Positions 43,225 through 52,330 of a DNA stretch of 64,000 nucleotides are shown piece by piece. Both the position numbers and the translations under genes were made by a program. Source of the DNA: Streptomyces netropsis (GTDB lineage Bacteria > Actinomycetota > Actinomycetes > Streptomycetales > Streptomycetaceae); the NCBI RefSeq assembly GCF_014203545.1, contig NZ_JACHJG010000001.1, positions 1,018,031-1,082,030 of the forward strand, written 5' to 3'. Every line of letters starts with the position of its first letter. Positions within the stretch are counted from its first letter, which is position 1. Under the pieces are notes generated by a model, which did not search any database, was not told the DNA's origin, and saw only the letters and a program-made list of their open reading frames with translations.

Positions 43225-44016
43225 CTACGCGACGGCGGCGGTCCCGGCGCTCGGGCGGTCCGCCGCCTTGGCGGCCTCGGCGGCGCGGTCGCGTCGCTCG
43301 CGGCGGACGAGGATGAACCAGCCGACGGGCACGAAGCCGGAGAACAGCCACCACTGGACGGCGTAGGCCATGTGCGGGCCGATCTCGCTGTGGTCCGGGG
43401 CCGGGACGGGCTTCGGCTGCCCCTCGGGGACGGGCCCCACGAGTTCGGCGTAGCCGCCGAGGAACGGCCGGTGCTGCGCCTTGGCGCGCTGCTCGCTGCT
43501 GATCAGCATGACCTGGCGGTCCGGCAGGCCCTCGGTGTCCTTGATGCCGCTGCCGGTGGTCTCGTCGGCCCGCAGCCGGCCGACGACCGAGACCTTGCCC
43601 TTCGGCGCCGGGGGGATGCGCGGGAGCTTGGTCAGATCGCCGTCGGCCGGGATCCAGCCGCGGTTGACGAGGAGGGCCGGGCCGCTGTCCGTCACCAGCG
43701 GGGTGAGGACGAAATAGCCCTGGTTGCCGTCGGCGTCGGTGCGCAGCCGGACCACGACCTCGCCCTTGGTGTCGTACGTGCCGCTCGCGGTGATCCGGCG
43801 CCAGACGTCGTCGTGCGGCACGGGCCGGCCGGGTGCGGCGAGCCGGGTGACGGGGACGGGGTCGGCGCCGAGGCTCTGGGCGATCTGGTCGTTCCGGGCG
43901 ACCCGGTGCTCGTGGCGGTGGTACTGCCAGAAGCCCAGCTTGATCATCACCGGGATCAGGGCGAGCCCCACGAGCGTGAGGATCACCCATTGCCGGGACA
44001 ACAGGAAGCGATACAC
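43225..44016 (-). CDS. SURF1 family cytochrome oxidase assembly protein
   Basis: 263 residues with an N-terminal membrane helix (WVILTLVGLALIPVMIKLGFWQYHR), an external SURF1 domain (RRITASGTYDT, YFVLTPLVTDSGPALLVNRGWIP) and a C-terminal helix (HMAYAVQWWLFSGFVPVGWFILV). SURF1 helps insert haem a into cytochrome c oxidase. GTG 44016 (V-Y-R-F-L-L) is preferred over ATG 44055 because family members start at this point and a -10 box TACCGT lies 7 nt upstream. Confidence 0.88.
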   Translation of the reverse strand: MYRFLLSRQWVILTLVGLALIPVMIKLGFWQYHRHEHRVARNDQIAQSLGADPVPVTRLAAPGRPVPHDDVWRRITASGTYDTKGEVVVRLRTDADGNQGYFVLTPLVTDSGPALLVNRGWIPADGDLTKLPRIPPAPKGKVSVVGRLRADETTGSGIKDTEGLPDRQVMLISSEQRAKAQHRPFLGGYAELVGPVPEGQPKPVPAPDHSEIGPHMAYAVQWWLFSGFVPVGWFILVRRERRDRAAEAAKAADRPSAGTAAVA

Positions 44017-44074
44017 ACATTTGACGGTACCTGGCGTGGTTCGCCCCCCGGCCATCGGGTGCCGCCGTCGTGCC

Positions 44075-45076
44075 TCAGGAGCCGCCGGACGTACCGGGCG
44101 CCGGGGTGACGTGCAGCAGCAGCTGCATGAACGCCGCCTCGTCGATCACCGGGGTGCCGAACGAACGGGCCTTGGTGGTCTTGGACGTGGGGGAGTCGGG
44201 GTCGTTGGTGACCAGCAGGCTGGTGAGGCGGGAGACGCTGGTGGCGATGTGCAGCCCGGCGTCGATGGCGCGGTCCTCCAGCAGCTCGCGGTCGATGGAT
44301 GTGTCGCCGGAGAACGCCACCCGCATGCCCTGAATGAGCTGTTCGCCCGGTTCGTAACGTCCCGGGTTGGGATACGGGCAGGCGGGCCGCTTGCGGCTGG
44401 CCCGCCAGGTCGACTGCCGGTAGGACGGCTGGTAGCCGACGGTGGCCGAGCGCGCGGGCGCGGGCCCGTCGGACCACTCGGTCAGCGGCTGGCAGGCCAG
44501 CAGCGGCAGCCGCAGCCCGGCCTGGGCCGCCAGCCGCAGGCTGGGCCGGAACGCCTCCGCGAGCACCCGCGCGTCGTCCAGCGCGTGGTGCGCGCGCTGC
44601 TGCACGACGCCGTAGTGCGCGGCGAGCGACTCCAGCTTGTGGTTGGGCAGCGGCAGTCGCAGCTCCTTGGAGAGCGCGATCGTGCACAGCCGTTGACGCA
44701 CGGGCGCGGTCGCCCGGGCGCGGGCGAACTCACGGGCGAGCATCGACCAGTCGAAGGCCGCGTTGTGCGCGACGAGGACCCGGCCGTCGAGCCGTGCGGC
44801 CAGCTCGCCGGCGATCTCCGGGAAGAGCGGCGCACCGGAGAGGACCTCGGTGGTCAGACCGTGGATCCACACCGGTCCGGGATCGCGCTGGGGGTTGACC
44901 AGCGTGTACCACTGGTCCTCCACCTGGCCTCTGGCGTCCAGCTGATAGACCGCGGCCGACACTATCCGGTCGTCCCGGGCGAGCCCGGTGGTCTCCACGT
45001 CGACGACCGCGTATCCGTCGGGATACGCGGTCGGCCACGGGGTCGGCGATTCGGCGGCGGCGCGGTCTTCGAGCAT
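44075..45076 (-). CDS. DnaQ-like DEDDh 3'-5' exonuclease with C-terminal BRCT domain
   Basis: 333 residues. Exonuclease motifs are YAVVDVETTGL (ExoI, Asp and Glu), LVAHNAAFDWSML (ExoII) and HHALDDARVLAEAF (ExoIII, His and Asp). The C-terminal region (QGMRVAFSGDTSIDRELLEDRAIDAGLHIATSVSRLTSLLVTND) is a BRCT domain. This is the arrangement of a repair or proofreading-type nuclease. ATG 45076 is leaderless with TATTCT (45085-45090) 8 nt upstream; the GTG at 45082 is an alternative. Confidence 0.88.
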   Translation of the reverse strand: MLEDRAAAESPTPWPTAYPDGYAVVDVETTGLARDDRIVSAAVYQLDARGQVEDQWYTLVNPQRDPGPVWIHGLTTEVLSGAPLFPEIAGELAARLDGRVLVAHNAAFDWSMLAREFARARATAPVRQRLCTIALSKELRLPLPNHKLESLAAHYGVVQQRAHHALDDARVLAEAFRPSLRLAAQAGLRLPLLACQPLTEWSDGPAPARSATVGYQPSYRQSTWRASRKRPACPYPNPGRYEPGEQLIQGMRVAFSGDTSIDRELLEDRAIDAGLHIATSVSRLTSLLVTNDPDSPTSKTTKARSFGTPVIDEAAFMQLLLHVTPAPGTSGGS

Positions 45077-45084
45077 GGTCACAG

Positions 45085-45090
45085 AGAATA
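45085..45090 (-). promoter_or_regulatory. -10 box of the leaderless exonuclease gene
   Basis: On the minus strand TATTCT ends 8 nt before ATG 45076. The 300-bp gap to 45378 otherwise holds no gene I support. Confidence 0.45.
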
Positions 45091-45365
45091 CGGGCCCGCA
45101 CTGACAGCGTGGGCCCGGCCCCGGGCCCGTAAAGACCCCGCCGATGTGACGTGTTCCACTCCGCGCGGGGCCCGTCGGGGTCCCCCTCGCCGGCCTCCGT
45201 CACCCGGACGGTGGACACCGCCCGCGGCCGGCGACCTGCCGGCACCGGGTCGGCGCCCGGTCCCCGCCGCCGCGCCCCACCGGTGCCGCGAGGTGGGGAA
45301 CCGCGGGTAACACTTGTCCGGTACCCGACGGTAACAACCCCTAGCGGCACGGCCCGTGGCGCGTT

Positions 45366-45371
45366 TATGGT
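45366..45371 (+). promoter_or_regulatory. -10 box of the leaderless fatty acid hydroxylase gene
   Basis: TATGGT ends 6 nt before ATG 45378; no ribosome site is present. Confidence 0.5.
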
Positions 45372-45377
45372 GCGGCC

Positions 45378-46313
45378 ATGCCGCACCTTCCCGATGTCGT
45401 GTTGTGGTCCATACCGGCCTTCGTCCTGCTCACCGCAGTGGAGTTGGTGAGCTATCGGCTGCGTCCCGCCGAGGAGAGCGGCGCCGCGGGATACGCCGCG
45501 AAGGACGCGGCGACCAGCGTCGGCATGGGGCTCGGCAGCCTGGCCTTCGACGCGCTGTGGAAGATCCCGATCGTCGCGGTCTACGCCGGGATCTACGAAC
45601 TCACACCGCTGCGCGTCCCCGTGCTGTGGTGGACGCTGCCGCTGATGCTGCTGGCCCAGGACTTCTTCTACTACTGGTCGCACCGCGGGCACCACGTCGT
45701 CCGGATCCTGTGGGCCTGCCACGTGGTGCACCACTCCAGCCGGAAGTTCAACTTCACCACCGCGCTGCGCCAGCCGTGGACCTCGCTGACCGTGTGGCCG
45801 TTCTACGTGCCGATGATCGCGCTCGGCGTGCATCCGGCGGCGGTGGCGTTCTGCTCGTCGGCGAACCTCGTCTATCAGTTCTGGGTGCACACCGAGCGGG
45901 TCGGCAGACTGCCCCGGCCCTTCGAATACGTCCTGAACACACCGTCCCACCACCGGGTGCACCACGCCTCGCAGGGCGGTTACCTGGACCGCAACTTCGG
46001 CGGCATCCTGATCGTCTGGGACCGGCTCTTCGGCTCCTTCGTGCCGGAAGGGGAACGTCCGGTCTATGGCCTGACGAAGAACATCGACACCTACAACCCC
46101 TTGCGCGTCGCAACGCACGAGTACGCCGCCATCGCCCGCGATCTGCGGGCGGCGCGGGGCTGGCGTGAGCGGGCCGGGCGGGTGTTCCGGGGGCCGGGAT
46201 GGCAGCCGGCCCCCTTGTCGGCCGCCGGGGACGAGACCCCCACCGGGGACGTGCCGCCCGCCGGCGCGCAGGCGCCCGGGTCCCGGGCCGCCGCCCCCGA
46301 GCGCGTCGCGTGA
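45378..46313 (+). CDS. Fatty acid hydroxylase / sterol desaturase family protein
   Basis: 311-residue di-iron membrane enzyme. The histidine boxes are YYWSHRGHHVV, CHVVHHSS and HHRVHHASQGGYLDRNFGG. At least four hydrophobic segments surround them. Substrates could be fatty acyl, sterol-like or hopanoid lipids. The Pro/Ala tail after about 265 is variable. It overlaps the next gene by GTGA, so it is co-expressed with the lysoplasmalogenase-like gene. Confidence 0.88.
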   Translation: MPHLPDVVLWSIPAFVLLTAVELVSYRLRPAEESGAAGYAAKDAATSVGMGLGSLAFDALWKIPIVAVYAGIYELTPLRVPVLWWTLPLMLLAQDFFYYWSHRGHHVVRILWACHVVHHSSRKFNFTTALRQPWTSLTVWPFYVPMIALGVHPAAVAFCSSANLVYQFWVHTERVGRLPRPFEYVLNTPSHHRVHHASQGGYLDRNFGGILIVWDRLFGSFVPEGERPVYGLTKNIDTYNPLRVATHEYAAIARDLRAARGWRERAGRVFRGPGWQPAPLSAAGDETPTGDVPPAGAQAPGSRAAAPERVA

Positions 46314-47071
46314 GACGACTCCGCACGCCCCGCGCGCTGCTGATCGCCTTCGCCGCCGTCGCCGTCGTCCACCTGTGCGCGCTCGCCGTCGGCGTCCCGG
46401 CCCTCGTCCAGGTCACCAAGCCCGTGTTGATGCCGCTGCTCGCCGCCCGTGTCGTCGCCCGCGGCGGACCCCGGCCGCTCGTCGCCGCGCTGCTGTTCGG
46501 GTGCGGCGGCGACACCCTGCTCCAGATCGGCGGCGACACCGTCTTTCTGCTGGGCATGGGCTCGTTCGCGGCCGGGCACGTCTGCTATCTGGCGTTGTTC
46601 GCCCGGCTCGGCGCGGCGGGCGGGGCACGTACGTACGCCCTGGCGGGTGCGTACGGGGTCGCCTGGCTCGGTGTCGTCCTGGTGCTGTGGCCGGACCTGG
46701 AGGCGGGGCTGCGGGTGCCCGTCGCCTGTTACAGCCTGCTGTTGACCGCGATGGCGTGCGGCGCGACCCGCGCGGGGGTGCGGGCGGGCGCGGGCGGTGC
46801 GCTGTTCCTGCTGTCGGACACGCTCATCGCGGGCGGCATCGCCGAGTGGCCGCAGGCACCCGTCCCACAGTTCTGGATCATGCTCACCTATCTCGCCGCC
46901 CAGTACCTGCTGGCGGAAGGGCTGTCGCGGCCGGGACCGCCCGGCCCGGCGCCCGGAGGGAAGCCGGGCCGGGAAGGTGGAAGGGGCCGGGCCGCGTGGC
47001 GCGGCCCGGCCCCCGTGGCTCACCGTCCGGATCAGTCCTGGACCGCGTCCAGGGCGTCGACGATGCCGTAG
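46310..47071 (+). CDS. Lysoplasmalogenase (YhhN/TMEM86 family)
   Basis: 253 residues with seven or eight membrane helices in the first 210. Family segments include VTKPVLMPLLAARVV, LLFGCGGDTLLQIGGDTVFLLGMGSFAAGHVCYLALF and LSDTLIAGGIAEWP. These enzymes cleave the vinyl-ether bond of lysoplasmalogens. GTG 46310 overlaps the previous stop. The last 40 codons run through a strong hairpin and into the 3' end of the convergent subtilase gene, so that tail is unusual. Confidence 0.85.
   Translation: MRRLRTPRALLIAFAAVAVVHLCALAVGVPALVQVTKPVLMPLLAARVVARGGPRPLVAALLFGCGGDTLLQIGGDTVFLLGMGSFAAGHVCYLALFARLGAAGGARTYALAGAYGVAWLGVVLVLWPDLEAGLRVPVACYSLLLTAMACGATRAGVRAGAGGALFLLSDTLIAGGIAEWPQAPVPQFWIMLTYLAAQYLLAEGLSRPGPPGPAPGGKPGREGGRGRAAWRGPAPVAHRPDQSWTASRASTMP
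46982..47012. terminator. Strong hairpin inside the lysoplasmalogenase 3' coding end
   Basis: GGGGCCGGGCCGCG (46982-46995) and CGCGGCCCGGCCCC (46999-47012) form a 14-bp perfect stem with a 3-nt loop. It lies just beyond the subtilase stop and likely ends that gene's transcription as well. Confidence 0.8.
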
Positions 47072-48576
47072 CCGTAGAAGCTGTTGACGTGCTGGTTGCC
47101 GACGCAGGTGGCGTCGATCCTGCCGTCACCGTCGGGGTCGTACGCGGTGGGGCAACCCGGGTTGTCGGCCTGGGCCTTCAGGAGCCACTGGAGCTCCTGC
47201 GGGCTCGACTTGGGGTGCGTGCTCTTCAGCAGCGCCGCGACACCGGCCACGTGCGGGGCGGCCATCGAGGTGCCCTGGAGGTAGGCCCAGTCGCCGCCCG
47301 GCATCGTGGAGAGGATGCGGCCGTCCTTCGCGGGCAGCCCGGGCACCTGGTACCGGTCGCCGCCGGGGGCCGCCACATCGATCTGACCCTGGCCGTAGTT
47401 GGAGTAGTACGACTTCAGCGACTTGACGCCGGTGGCCGCGACGGTGACGACGCCCGGGAGCTGCGCCGGTACGTCGAGGCACTTCGACGGGTCTATCTTC
47501 CGCGGCAGGGGAGTGGTGTCGTTGGGGCTGGAGGCGTCGGTGATCTCCTTGGCCGCCAGGTCGTGCGCGGAGTTGCCCGCCGAGGCGACGTTGATCGTGC
47601 CCTTGTCCTGGGCGTACTTCGCGGCCCGGCCGACCGACTCGCGGATCGCCTTCTGGTCCGGGTCGTCGTCGCAGTTGTAGAGCCACGGGTCGACGTAGTA
47701 GCTGTTGTTCGTCACGGCTATGCCGTGGTCGGCGGCGAAGACGAACGCGCAGACCACGCTCTCCGCGTAGAACAGCGAGGTCTTGTCCTGGCTGACCTTG
47801 ATGCCGGAGACCTTCACGCCGGGCGCGACGCCGGCCACGCCGACGCCGTTGCGGGCGGCGGCGATCGAACCGGCCACGTGCGTGCCGTGGTAGTCCTCCG
47901 CCGGGTCGAACGGGCGCCAGGCACCGGGGCTGGTGTCCGCCTTGCCGGTGACGCAGCTGGCCGACTGGCTCCGGGAGAAGTTCGGCTTGAGGTCCGGGTG
48001 GGTGTCGTCCACGCCCGTGTCGATGACGCCGACCGTGACGTTCCTGCTGCCCGGGTTGATCTTCGCGGCCTTGTCCGCCTTGATGGCGGCGAGGTCCCAC
48101 TGGAGGCCCTCCAGCGGCTCCGCGCCGGCGGTGGCCGAGCGGGCCGCGCTCCGGGCGGCGTCCTTCGGCAGCTTCACCTTCTCGGGCTTGCCGACGTCGG
48201 TGGTGGCGGCGGGGGCGAGCGGCGCGGTGCGGGTGGCGCCCGCGGACGTCACGCCCGGCACCGCGCGCAGGGTCTTGGCGAACTCGGGGTTCTTGGAGTG
48301 GGCGACGATGACGCCGATCCGGTCGTAGGCCGCCACGATGCTGCCACCCGCCTGGGTGACGGCCTTCTTCACCTTCGCGACGGTGCCGCGGGCGGTGTCC
48401 GTGTTGACCACGTACGACAGCTGCGGGCCGTCCGTGGTGACGGGGGCCTGTACCGCGAACGTGCCCTGCGGGGCCGCCGCGGCCGCGCCGGGCAGGAAGC
48501 CGAGCGACGCGGTGAGCGCCAGTCCGACGGGGACGGCCAGCAGGGCGTGACGCCGTCTGGAGCGCAGATGAGCCAT
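47032..48576 (-). CDS. Secreted S8 subtilisin-family serine protease
   Basis: 514 residues. The signal peptide is MAHLRSRRRHALLAVPVGLALTA with cleavage near A-A-A-A-P. An I9-type propeptide follows to about 130. The catalytic triad is Asp in VIDTGVDDTHPDLK, His in HGTHVAGSIAA and Ser in GTSMAAPHVAG; the oxyanion Asn is in ASAGNSAHD. Paired Cys residues suit an extracellular enzyme. Calcium-site-like DPDGDGRID is near the end. GGAG precedes the ATG by 5 nt. Confidence 0.93.
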   Translation of the reverse strand: MAHLRSRRRHALLAVPVGLALTASLGFLPGAAAAAPQGTFAVQAPVTTDGPQLSYVVNTDTARGTVAKVKKAVTQAGGSIVAAYDRIGVIVAHSKNPEFAKTLRAVPGVTSAGATRTAPLAPAATTDVGKPEKVKLPKDAARSAARSATAGAEPLEGLQWDLAAIKADKAAKINPGSRNVTVGVIDTGVDDTHPDLKPNFSRSQSASCVTGKADTSPGAWRPFDPAEDYHGTHVAGSIAAARNGVGVAGVAPGVKVSGIKVSQDKTSLFYAESVVCAFVFAADHGIAVTNNSYYVDPWLYNCDDDPDQKAIRESVGRAAKYAQDKGTINVASAGNSAHDLAAKEITDASSPNDTTPLPRKIDPSKCLDVPAQLPGVVTVAATGVKSLKSYYSNYGQGQIDVAAPGGDRYQVPGLPAKDGRILSTMPGGDWAYLQGTSMAAPHVAGVAALLKSTHPKSSPQELQWLLKAQADNPGCPTAYDPDGDGRIDATCVGNQHVNSFYGYGIVDALDAVQD

Positions 48577-48643
48577 GGGTTCTCCACATCATCCGTAAAA
48601 CCGCCCGGGCGCAGGCCGCACACGGACGGGTACATGACGAGTG

Positions 48644-48673
48644 AAGCTAGCGCCGATCTCCGGCCCCCGGCAA
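48644..48673 (-). promoter_or_regulatory. Candidate promoter of the subtilase gene
   Basis: On the minus strand TTGCCG (48668-48673) is separated by 18 nt from TAGCTT (48644-48649), about 65 nt before the start codon. Confidence 0.45.
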
Positions 48674-48773
48674 TGAATTCCTGGAACAAAGGCCGGGAGG
48701 AACCGTCATGTCGCCGTCGCGTCACACTCCATGACGCGGCGTCAGATGTGGAGGTGGAACCGGAGCCGGTTCC

Positions 48774-48971
48774 TCAGGAAGGGATGCCCGGACCGCGCAG
48801 CGCGTCGATGCTCAGCGGCGGCAGCGGCACCCGCGGCCCGTACCAACGGCCGGCCGTCGGGATGGCGGCCGGCCGGCCGGTCCGCACCGCGGCTATCGGC
48901 TCCGTCAGCCTGACCATTCCGAACGGGCGTCGACCGGGCGGCGGCGGGGGAGGGGGCGGCGCAGTGCTCAC
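48774..48971 (-). CDS. Possible small Pro-rich protein
   Basis: A 65-codon ORF from GTG 48971, beginning MSTAPPPPPPPPGRRPF and ending RVPLPPLSIDALRGPGIPS. Third-position GC is normal for the genome but there is no clear ribosome site or family. It is the only candidate gene in the 580-bp gap between the subtilase and the DUF485 gene. Confidence 0.3.
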   Translation of the reverse strand: MSTAPPPPPPPPGRRPFGMVRLTEPIAAVRTGRPAAIPTAGRWYGPRVPLPPLSIDALRGPGIPS

Positions 48972-49079
48972 ATCAGGGTCAACGACACGGCAGGCGGGCG
49001 GTATTGCCTCAAACGGCGGCTGATGTCAAATTCGCCGATCACCCCTCTGTCGCAATACCACGGCACCCCTCTACGATGC

Positions 49080-49093
49080 GTGATTCGGATCAC
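49080..49093. promoter_or_regulatory. CRP-like palindrome upstream of the symporter operon
   Basis: GTGATTCGGATCAC is an inverted repeat (GTGAT/ATCAC) that fits a cAMP-receptor-protein type site, 67 nt upstream of the DUF485 start. Confidence 0.35.
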
Positions 49094-49160
49094 AAGCTCG
49101 GATCAACTTCTGGATCACCGCTGACGGCTCGCGCCTCGCACCCCCTCGTCAGGAGAGACC

Positions 49161-49514
49161 GTGGACACCGCACCAACCATCACCCAGGAGCCGGACGAAC
49201 CCGATTGCGCCGACCGCTTCACCAGGGTCCAGTCGAGCGCCGAATTCGGTGAACTGCGCCGGTCCCACCGATCCTTCGCCTTCCCGCTCACCGTGGCCTT
49301 CGTCGCCTGGTACCTGCTGTACGTCCTGCTCTCCAACTACGCGGGCGATTTCATGGGCACCACCGTGGTCGGCAATATCAACATCGCCTTCGTCTTCGGA
49401 CTGGCCCAGTTCCTCACCACCTTCCTGATCGCCTGGTGGTACTCCCGGCACGCCGCCGCCAAGATCGACCCCAAGGCGGAGGCCCTCAAGGCCGGTCTGG
49501 AGGCCTCGAAGTGA
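49161..49514 (+). CDS. DUF485 membrane protein, partner of the symporter
   Basis: 117 residues: acidic N-terminus, the DUF485 segment FGELRRSHRSFAFPLTVAFVAWYLLYVLLSNYAGDFM, a second helix (IAFVFGLAQFLTTFLIAWWYSRHAA) and a Lys-rich tail. It always accompanies ActP-type acetate/solute symporters. GTG start with AGGAGAG upstream; the stop overlaps the symporter start (GTGA). Confidence 0.9.
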   Translation: MDTAPTITQEPDEPDCADRFTRVQSSAEFGELRRSHRSFAFPLTVAFVAWYLLYVLLSNYAGDFMGTTVVGNINIAFVFGLAQFLTTFLIAWWYSRHAAAKIDPKAEALKAGLEASK

Positions 49515-51202
49515 GCGCCGCCATGACCGCCGTCGGCAGCGGGATCGGTTCCGTGGCGGGCACCGACCCGGCCACGGGCCTGTCCCTGGCCCAGCCGCTC
49601 GCCGCGGCGGCCGCCAGCGACCACCGCACCCTGATCATCACGCTGTTCTCCGTCTTCGTCGCCGCGACCCTCGCCATCACCGTCTGGGCGGGCCGGCAGA
49701 CGAAGGACGCCACCGACTTCTACGCGGGCGGCCGGTCCTTCACGGGCTTCCAGAACGGCCTGGCCATCTCCGGCGACTACATGTCCGCCGCGTCCTTCCT
49801 CGGCATCGCCGGCGCCATCGCGCTCTTCGGCTACGACGGCTTCCTGTACTCCATCGGCTTCCTCGTCGCCTGGCTGGTCGCCCTGCTGCTCGTCGCCGAG
49901 CCGCTGCGCAACTCCGGCCGCTTCACCATGGCCGACGTGCTCGCCTACCGCCTCAAGCAGCGGCCCGTACGCACCGCCGCCGGCACCTCCACCATTGTCG
50001 TCTCGATCTTCTACCTGCTCGCTCAGATGGTCGGCGCGGGAGCGCTCGTCGCGCTGCTGCTCGGCGCCACCGGCGAGGGCTCCAGGCGCTGGATCATCGC
50101 CCTGGTCGGCGTCGTGATGGTGCTCTACGTGACCATCGGCGGAATGAAGGGCACGACCTGGGTGCAGATCGTCAAGGCCGTCCTGCTCATCGCGGGCACC
50201 TTGCTCATCACCGTCCTCGTGCTCACCAAGTTCAACTGGAACATCTCCACTCTTCTCGGTGAAGCGGCCAAGGAGAGCGGCAAGGGCAGGGCCTTCCTCG
50301 AACCCGGTCTCCAGTACGGCAAGGACGGCACCTCCAAGCTCAACTTCATCTCGCTCGGCATCGCGCTCGTCCTCGGCACGGCGGGTCTGCCGCACATCCT
50401 GATCCGCTTCTACACGGTGCCGACGGCCAAAGCCGCCCGTAAGTCGGTGAACTGGGCGATCGGCATCATCGGCGCCTTCTATCTGATGACCATCGCCCTC
50501 GGCTTCGGGGCCGCCGCCCTGGTCGGCTCCAAGAAGATCATCGCGTCGAACGAGTCCGGCAACACCGCCGCGCCGCTGCTGGCGCAGGAGATCGGCGGCG
50601 GCGCCGGCTCCACCGGCGGCGCCATCCTGCTCGCCGTGATCTCCGCCGTCGCCTTCGCGACCATCCTCGCGGTGGTCGCGGGGCTCACCCTCGCCTCCTC
50701 GGCGTCCTTCGCCCACGACCTGTGGGCCAACGTCATCCGCAAGGGGAGGACGAGCGAGAAGGAGGAGATCCTCACCGCGAAGTTCGCGGCCGTCGCCATC
50801 GGCGCGGTCTCCATCGCGCTGGGCATCTTCGCCCACCGGCTCAACGCGGCCGCCCTGGTCGCCCTCGCCTTCGCCGTCGCGGCCTCCGCCAACCTCCCGA
50901 CGATCCTCTACAGCCTCTTCTGGAAGCGCTTCACCACCCAGGGCGCCCTCTGGTCGATCTACGGCGGACTGATCTCCTCCGTCACCCTGGTGATCTTCTC
51001 CCCGGTCCTCTCCGGCAACGAGAAGGCGCTCTTCCCCGGAATGGACTTCGACTACTTCCCCCTCGCCAACCCGGGCCTGGTCTCCATCCCGCTCGGTTTC
51101 CTGCTCGGCTGGCTGGGATCGCTGCTCTCCCGGGAGACCCCGGACGCGAAGAAGTACGCCGAACTGGAGGTGCGCTCCCTGACCGGCTTCGGAGCGCACT
51201 GA
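49511..51202 (+). CDS. Solute:cation (sodium) symporter, ActP/MctC-like
   Basis: 563-residue sodium:solute symporter family member with about 13 membrane segments. Early motif TDFYAGGRSFTGFQNGLAISGDYMSAASFLGIAGAIALFGYDGF and HILIRFYTVPTAKAARKSV match acetate/pyruvate/propionate permeases (ActP, MctC). It shares an operon with DUF485. A cAMP-receptor-like palindrome lies in the promoter region. Exact substrate is inferred to be a short monocarboxylate. Confidence 0.9.
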   Translation: MSAAMTAVGSGIGSVAGTDPATGLSLAQPLAAAAASDHRTLIITLFSVFVAATLAITVWAGRQTKDATDFYAGGRSFTGFQNGLAISGDYMSAASFLGIAGAIALFGYDGFLYSIGFLVAWLVALLLVAEPLRNSGRFTMADVLAYRLKQRPVRTAAGTSTIVVSIFYLLAQMVGAGALVALLLGATGEGSRRWIIALVGVVMVLYVTIGGMKGTTWVQIVKAVLLIAGTLLITVLVLTKFNWNISTLLGEAAKESGKGRAFLEPGLQYGKDGTSKLNFISLGIALVLGTAGLPHILIRFYTVPTAKAARKSVNWAIGIIGAFYLMTIALGFGAAALVGSKKIIASNESGNTAAPLLAQEIGGGAGSTGGAILLAVISAVAFATILAVVAGLTLASSASFAHDLWANVIRKGRTSEKEEILTAKFAAVAIGAVSIALGIFAHRLNAAALVALAFAVAASANLPTILYSLFWKRFTTQGALWSIYGGLISSVTLVIFSPVLSGNEKALFPGMDFDYFPLANPGLVSIPLGFLLGWLGSLLSRETPDAKKYAELEVRSLTGFGAH

Positions 51203-51338
51203 CCCCTCCCACCCACCACGGCCCCTCCCGGGACCGGTCCGTACACCCGCGTCAACGAACTGTTGAAGGCCAAGGCCATCGCGTACGCTGCGGAACAATT
51301 GAACGAACTACCGTTCCAGTCCCGGGAGGGGCCCTGCC

Positions 51339-52328
51339 GTGCTCATCGACACCTATGGTCGCGTGGCCACGGACCTGCGCGTCTCCCTGACCGACCGGTG
51401 CAATCTGCGCTGCACCTACTGCATGCCCGAAACGGGGCTGCAGTGGCTCGCCAAGCCGGATCTGCTCACCGACGACGAGATCGTCCGCCTCGTCCGCATC
51501 GCCGTCACCGACCTCGGCATCACCGAAGTCCGCTTCACCGGCGGCGAGCCCCTGCTCCGCCCCGGCCTCGTCGGCATCGTCGAGCGCTGCGCGGCGCTCA
51601 CCCCCCGCCCCCGGCTGTCCCTCACGACCAACGGCATCGGCCTCGGGCGCACCGCCGAGGCGCTCAAGGCGGCCGGACTGGACCGCGTCAACGTCTCCCT
51701 CGACACGCTGCGTCCCGAGGTCTTCGCGACCCTGACCCGGCGCAGGCGCCACCAGGACGTGCTGGACGGTCTCGCCGCCGCCCACGCCGCCGGACTCACC
51801 CCGGTCAAGGTCAACGCCGTCCTGATGCCCGGCCTCAACGACGACGAGGCGCCCGACCTGCTGGCCTGGGCCGTCCGGCACGACTACGAACTGCGCTTCA
51901 TCGAGCAGATGCCGCTCGACGCCCAGCACGGCTGGAAGCGCGACGGGATGATCACCGCCGAGTCCATCCTGAGCAGCCTGCGCACCCGCTTCGACCTCAC
52001 CCCCGAGGCCGAGGACGAGCGCGGCGCCGCCCCCGCCGAGCGCTGGACGGTCGACGGCGGCCCGGCCCGCGTCGGCGTCATCGCCTCCGTCACCCGCCCG
52101 TTCTGCGCGGCCTGCGACCGCACCCGGCTGACCGCCGACGGCCAGATCCGTACGTGTCTGTTCGCACGGGAGGAATCGGATCTGCGCGGGGCCCTGCGCT
52201 CCGGGGCCCCGGACGAGGAGATCGCCCGGCTGTGGCGGCTGGCGACCACGGGCAAGAAGGCCGGCTCGGGTCTGGACGACCCCGCGTTCCTCCAGCCGCA
52301 GCGCCCGATGTCGGCGATCGGGGGCTGA
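51339..52328 (+). CDS. moaA: GTP 3',8-cyclase (molybdenum cofactor biosynthesis)
   Basis: 329-residue radical-SAM enzyme starting the molybdopterin pathway with MoaC. The N-terminal 4Fe-4S site is DRCNLRCTYCMPE (CxxxCxxC) and RFTGGEPLLR binds SAM. The C-terminal cluster site is FCAACDRTRLTADGQIRTCLF. The final ...MSAIGG is the essential GG tail. GTG 51339 has GGGAGG upstream. No other moa gene is adjacent. Confidence 0.96.
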   Translation: MLIDTYGRVATDLRVSLTDRCNLRCTYCMPETGLQWLAKPDLLTDDEIVRLVRIAVTDLGITEVRFTGGEPLLRPGLVGIVERCAALTPRPRLSLTTNGIGLGRTAEALKAAGLDRVNVSLDTLRPEVFATLTRRRRHQDVLDGLAAAHAAGLTPVKVNAVLMPGLNDDEAPDLLAWAVRHDYELRFIEQMPLDAQHGWKRDGMITAESILSSLRTRFDLTPEAEDERGAAPAERWTVDGGPARVGVIASVTRPFCAACDRTRLTADGQIRTCLFAREESDLRGALRSGAPDEEIARLWRLATTGKKAGSGLDDPAFLQPQRPMSAIGG

Positions 52329-52330
52329 TC

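Noticed and set aside
51263..51338. TTG-started ORF (MKAKAIAYAAEQLNELP) upstream of moaA
   Set aside because: Only the first 20 codons look protein-like, the frame then runs out of phase through moaA; probably promoter sequence.
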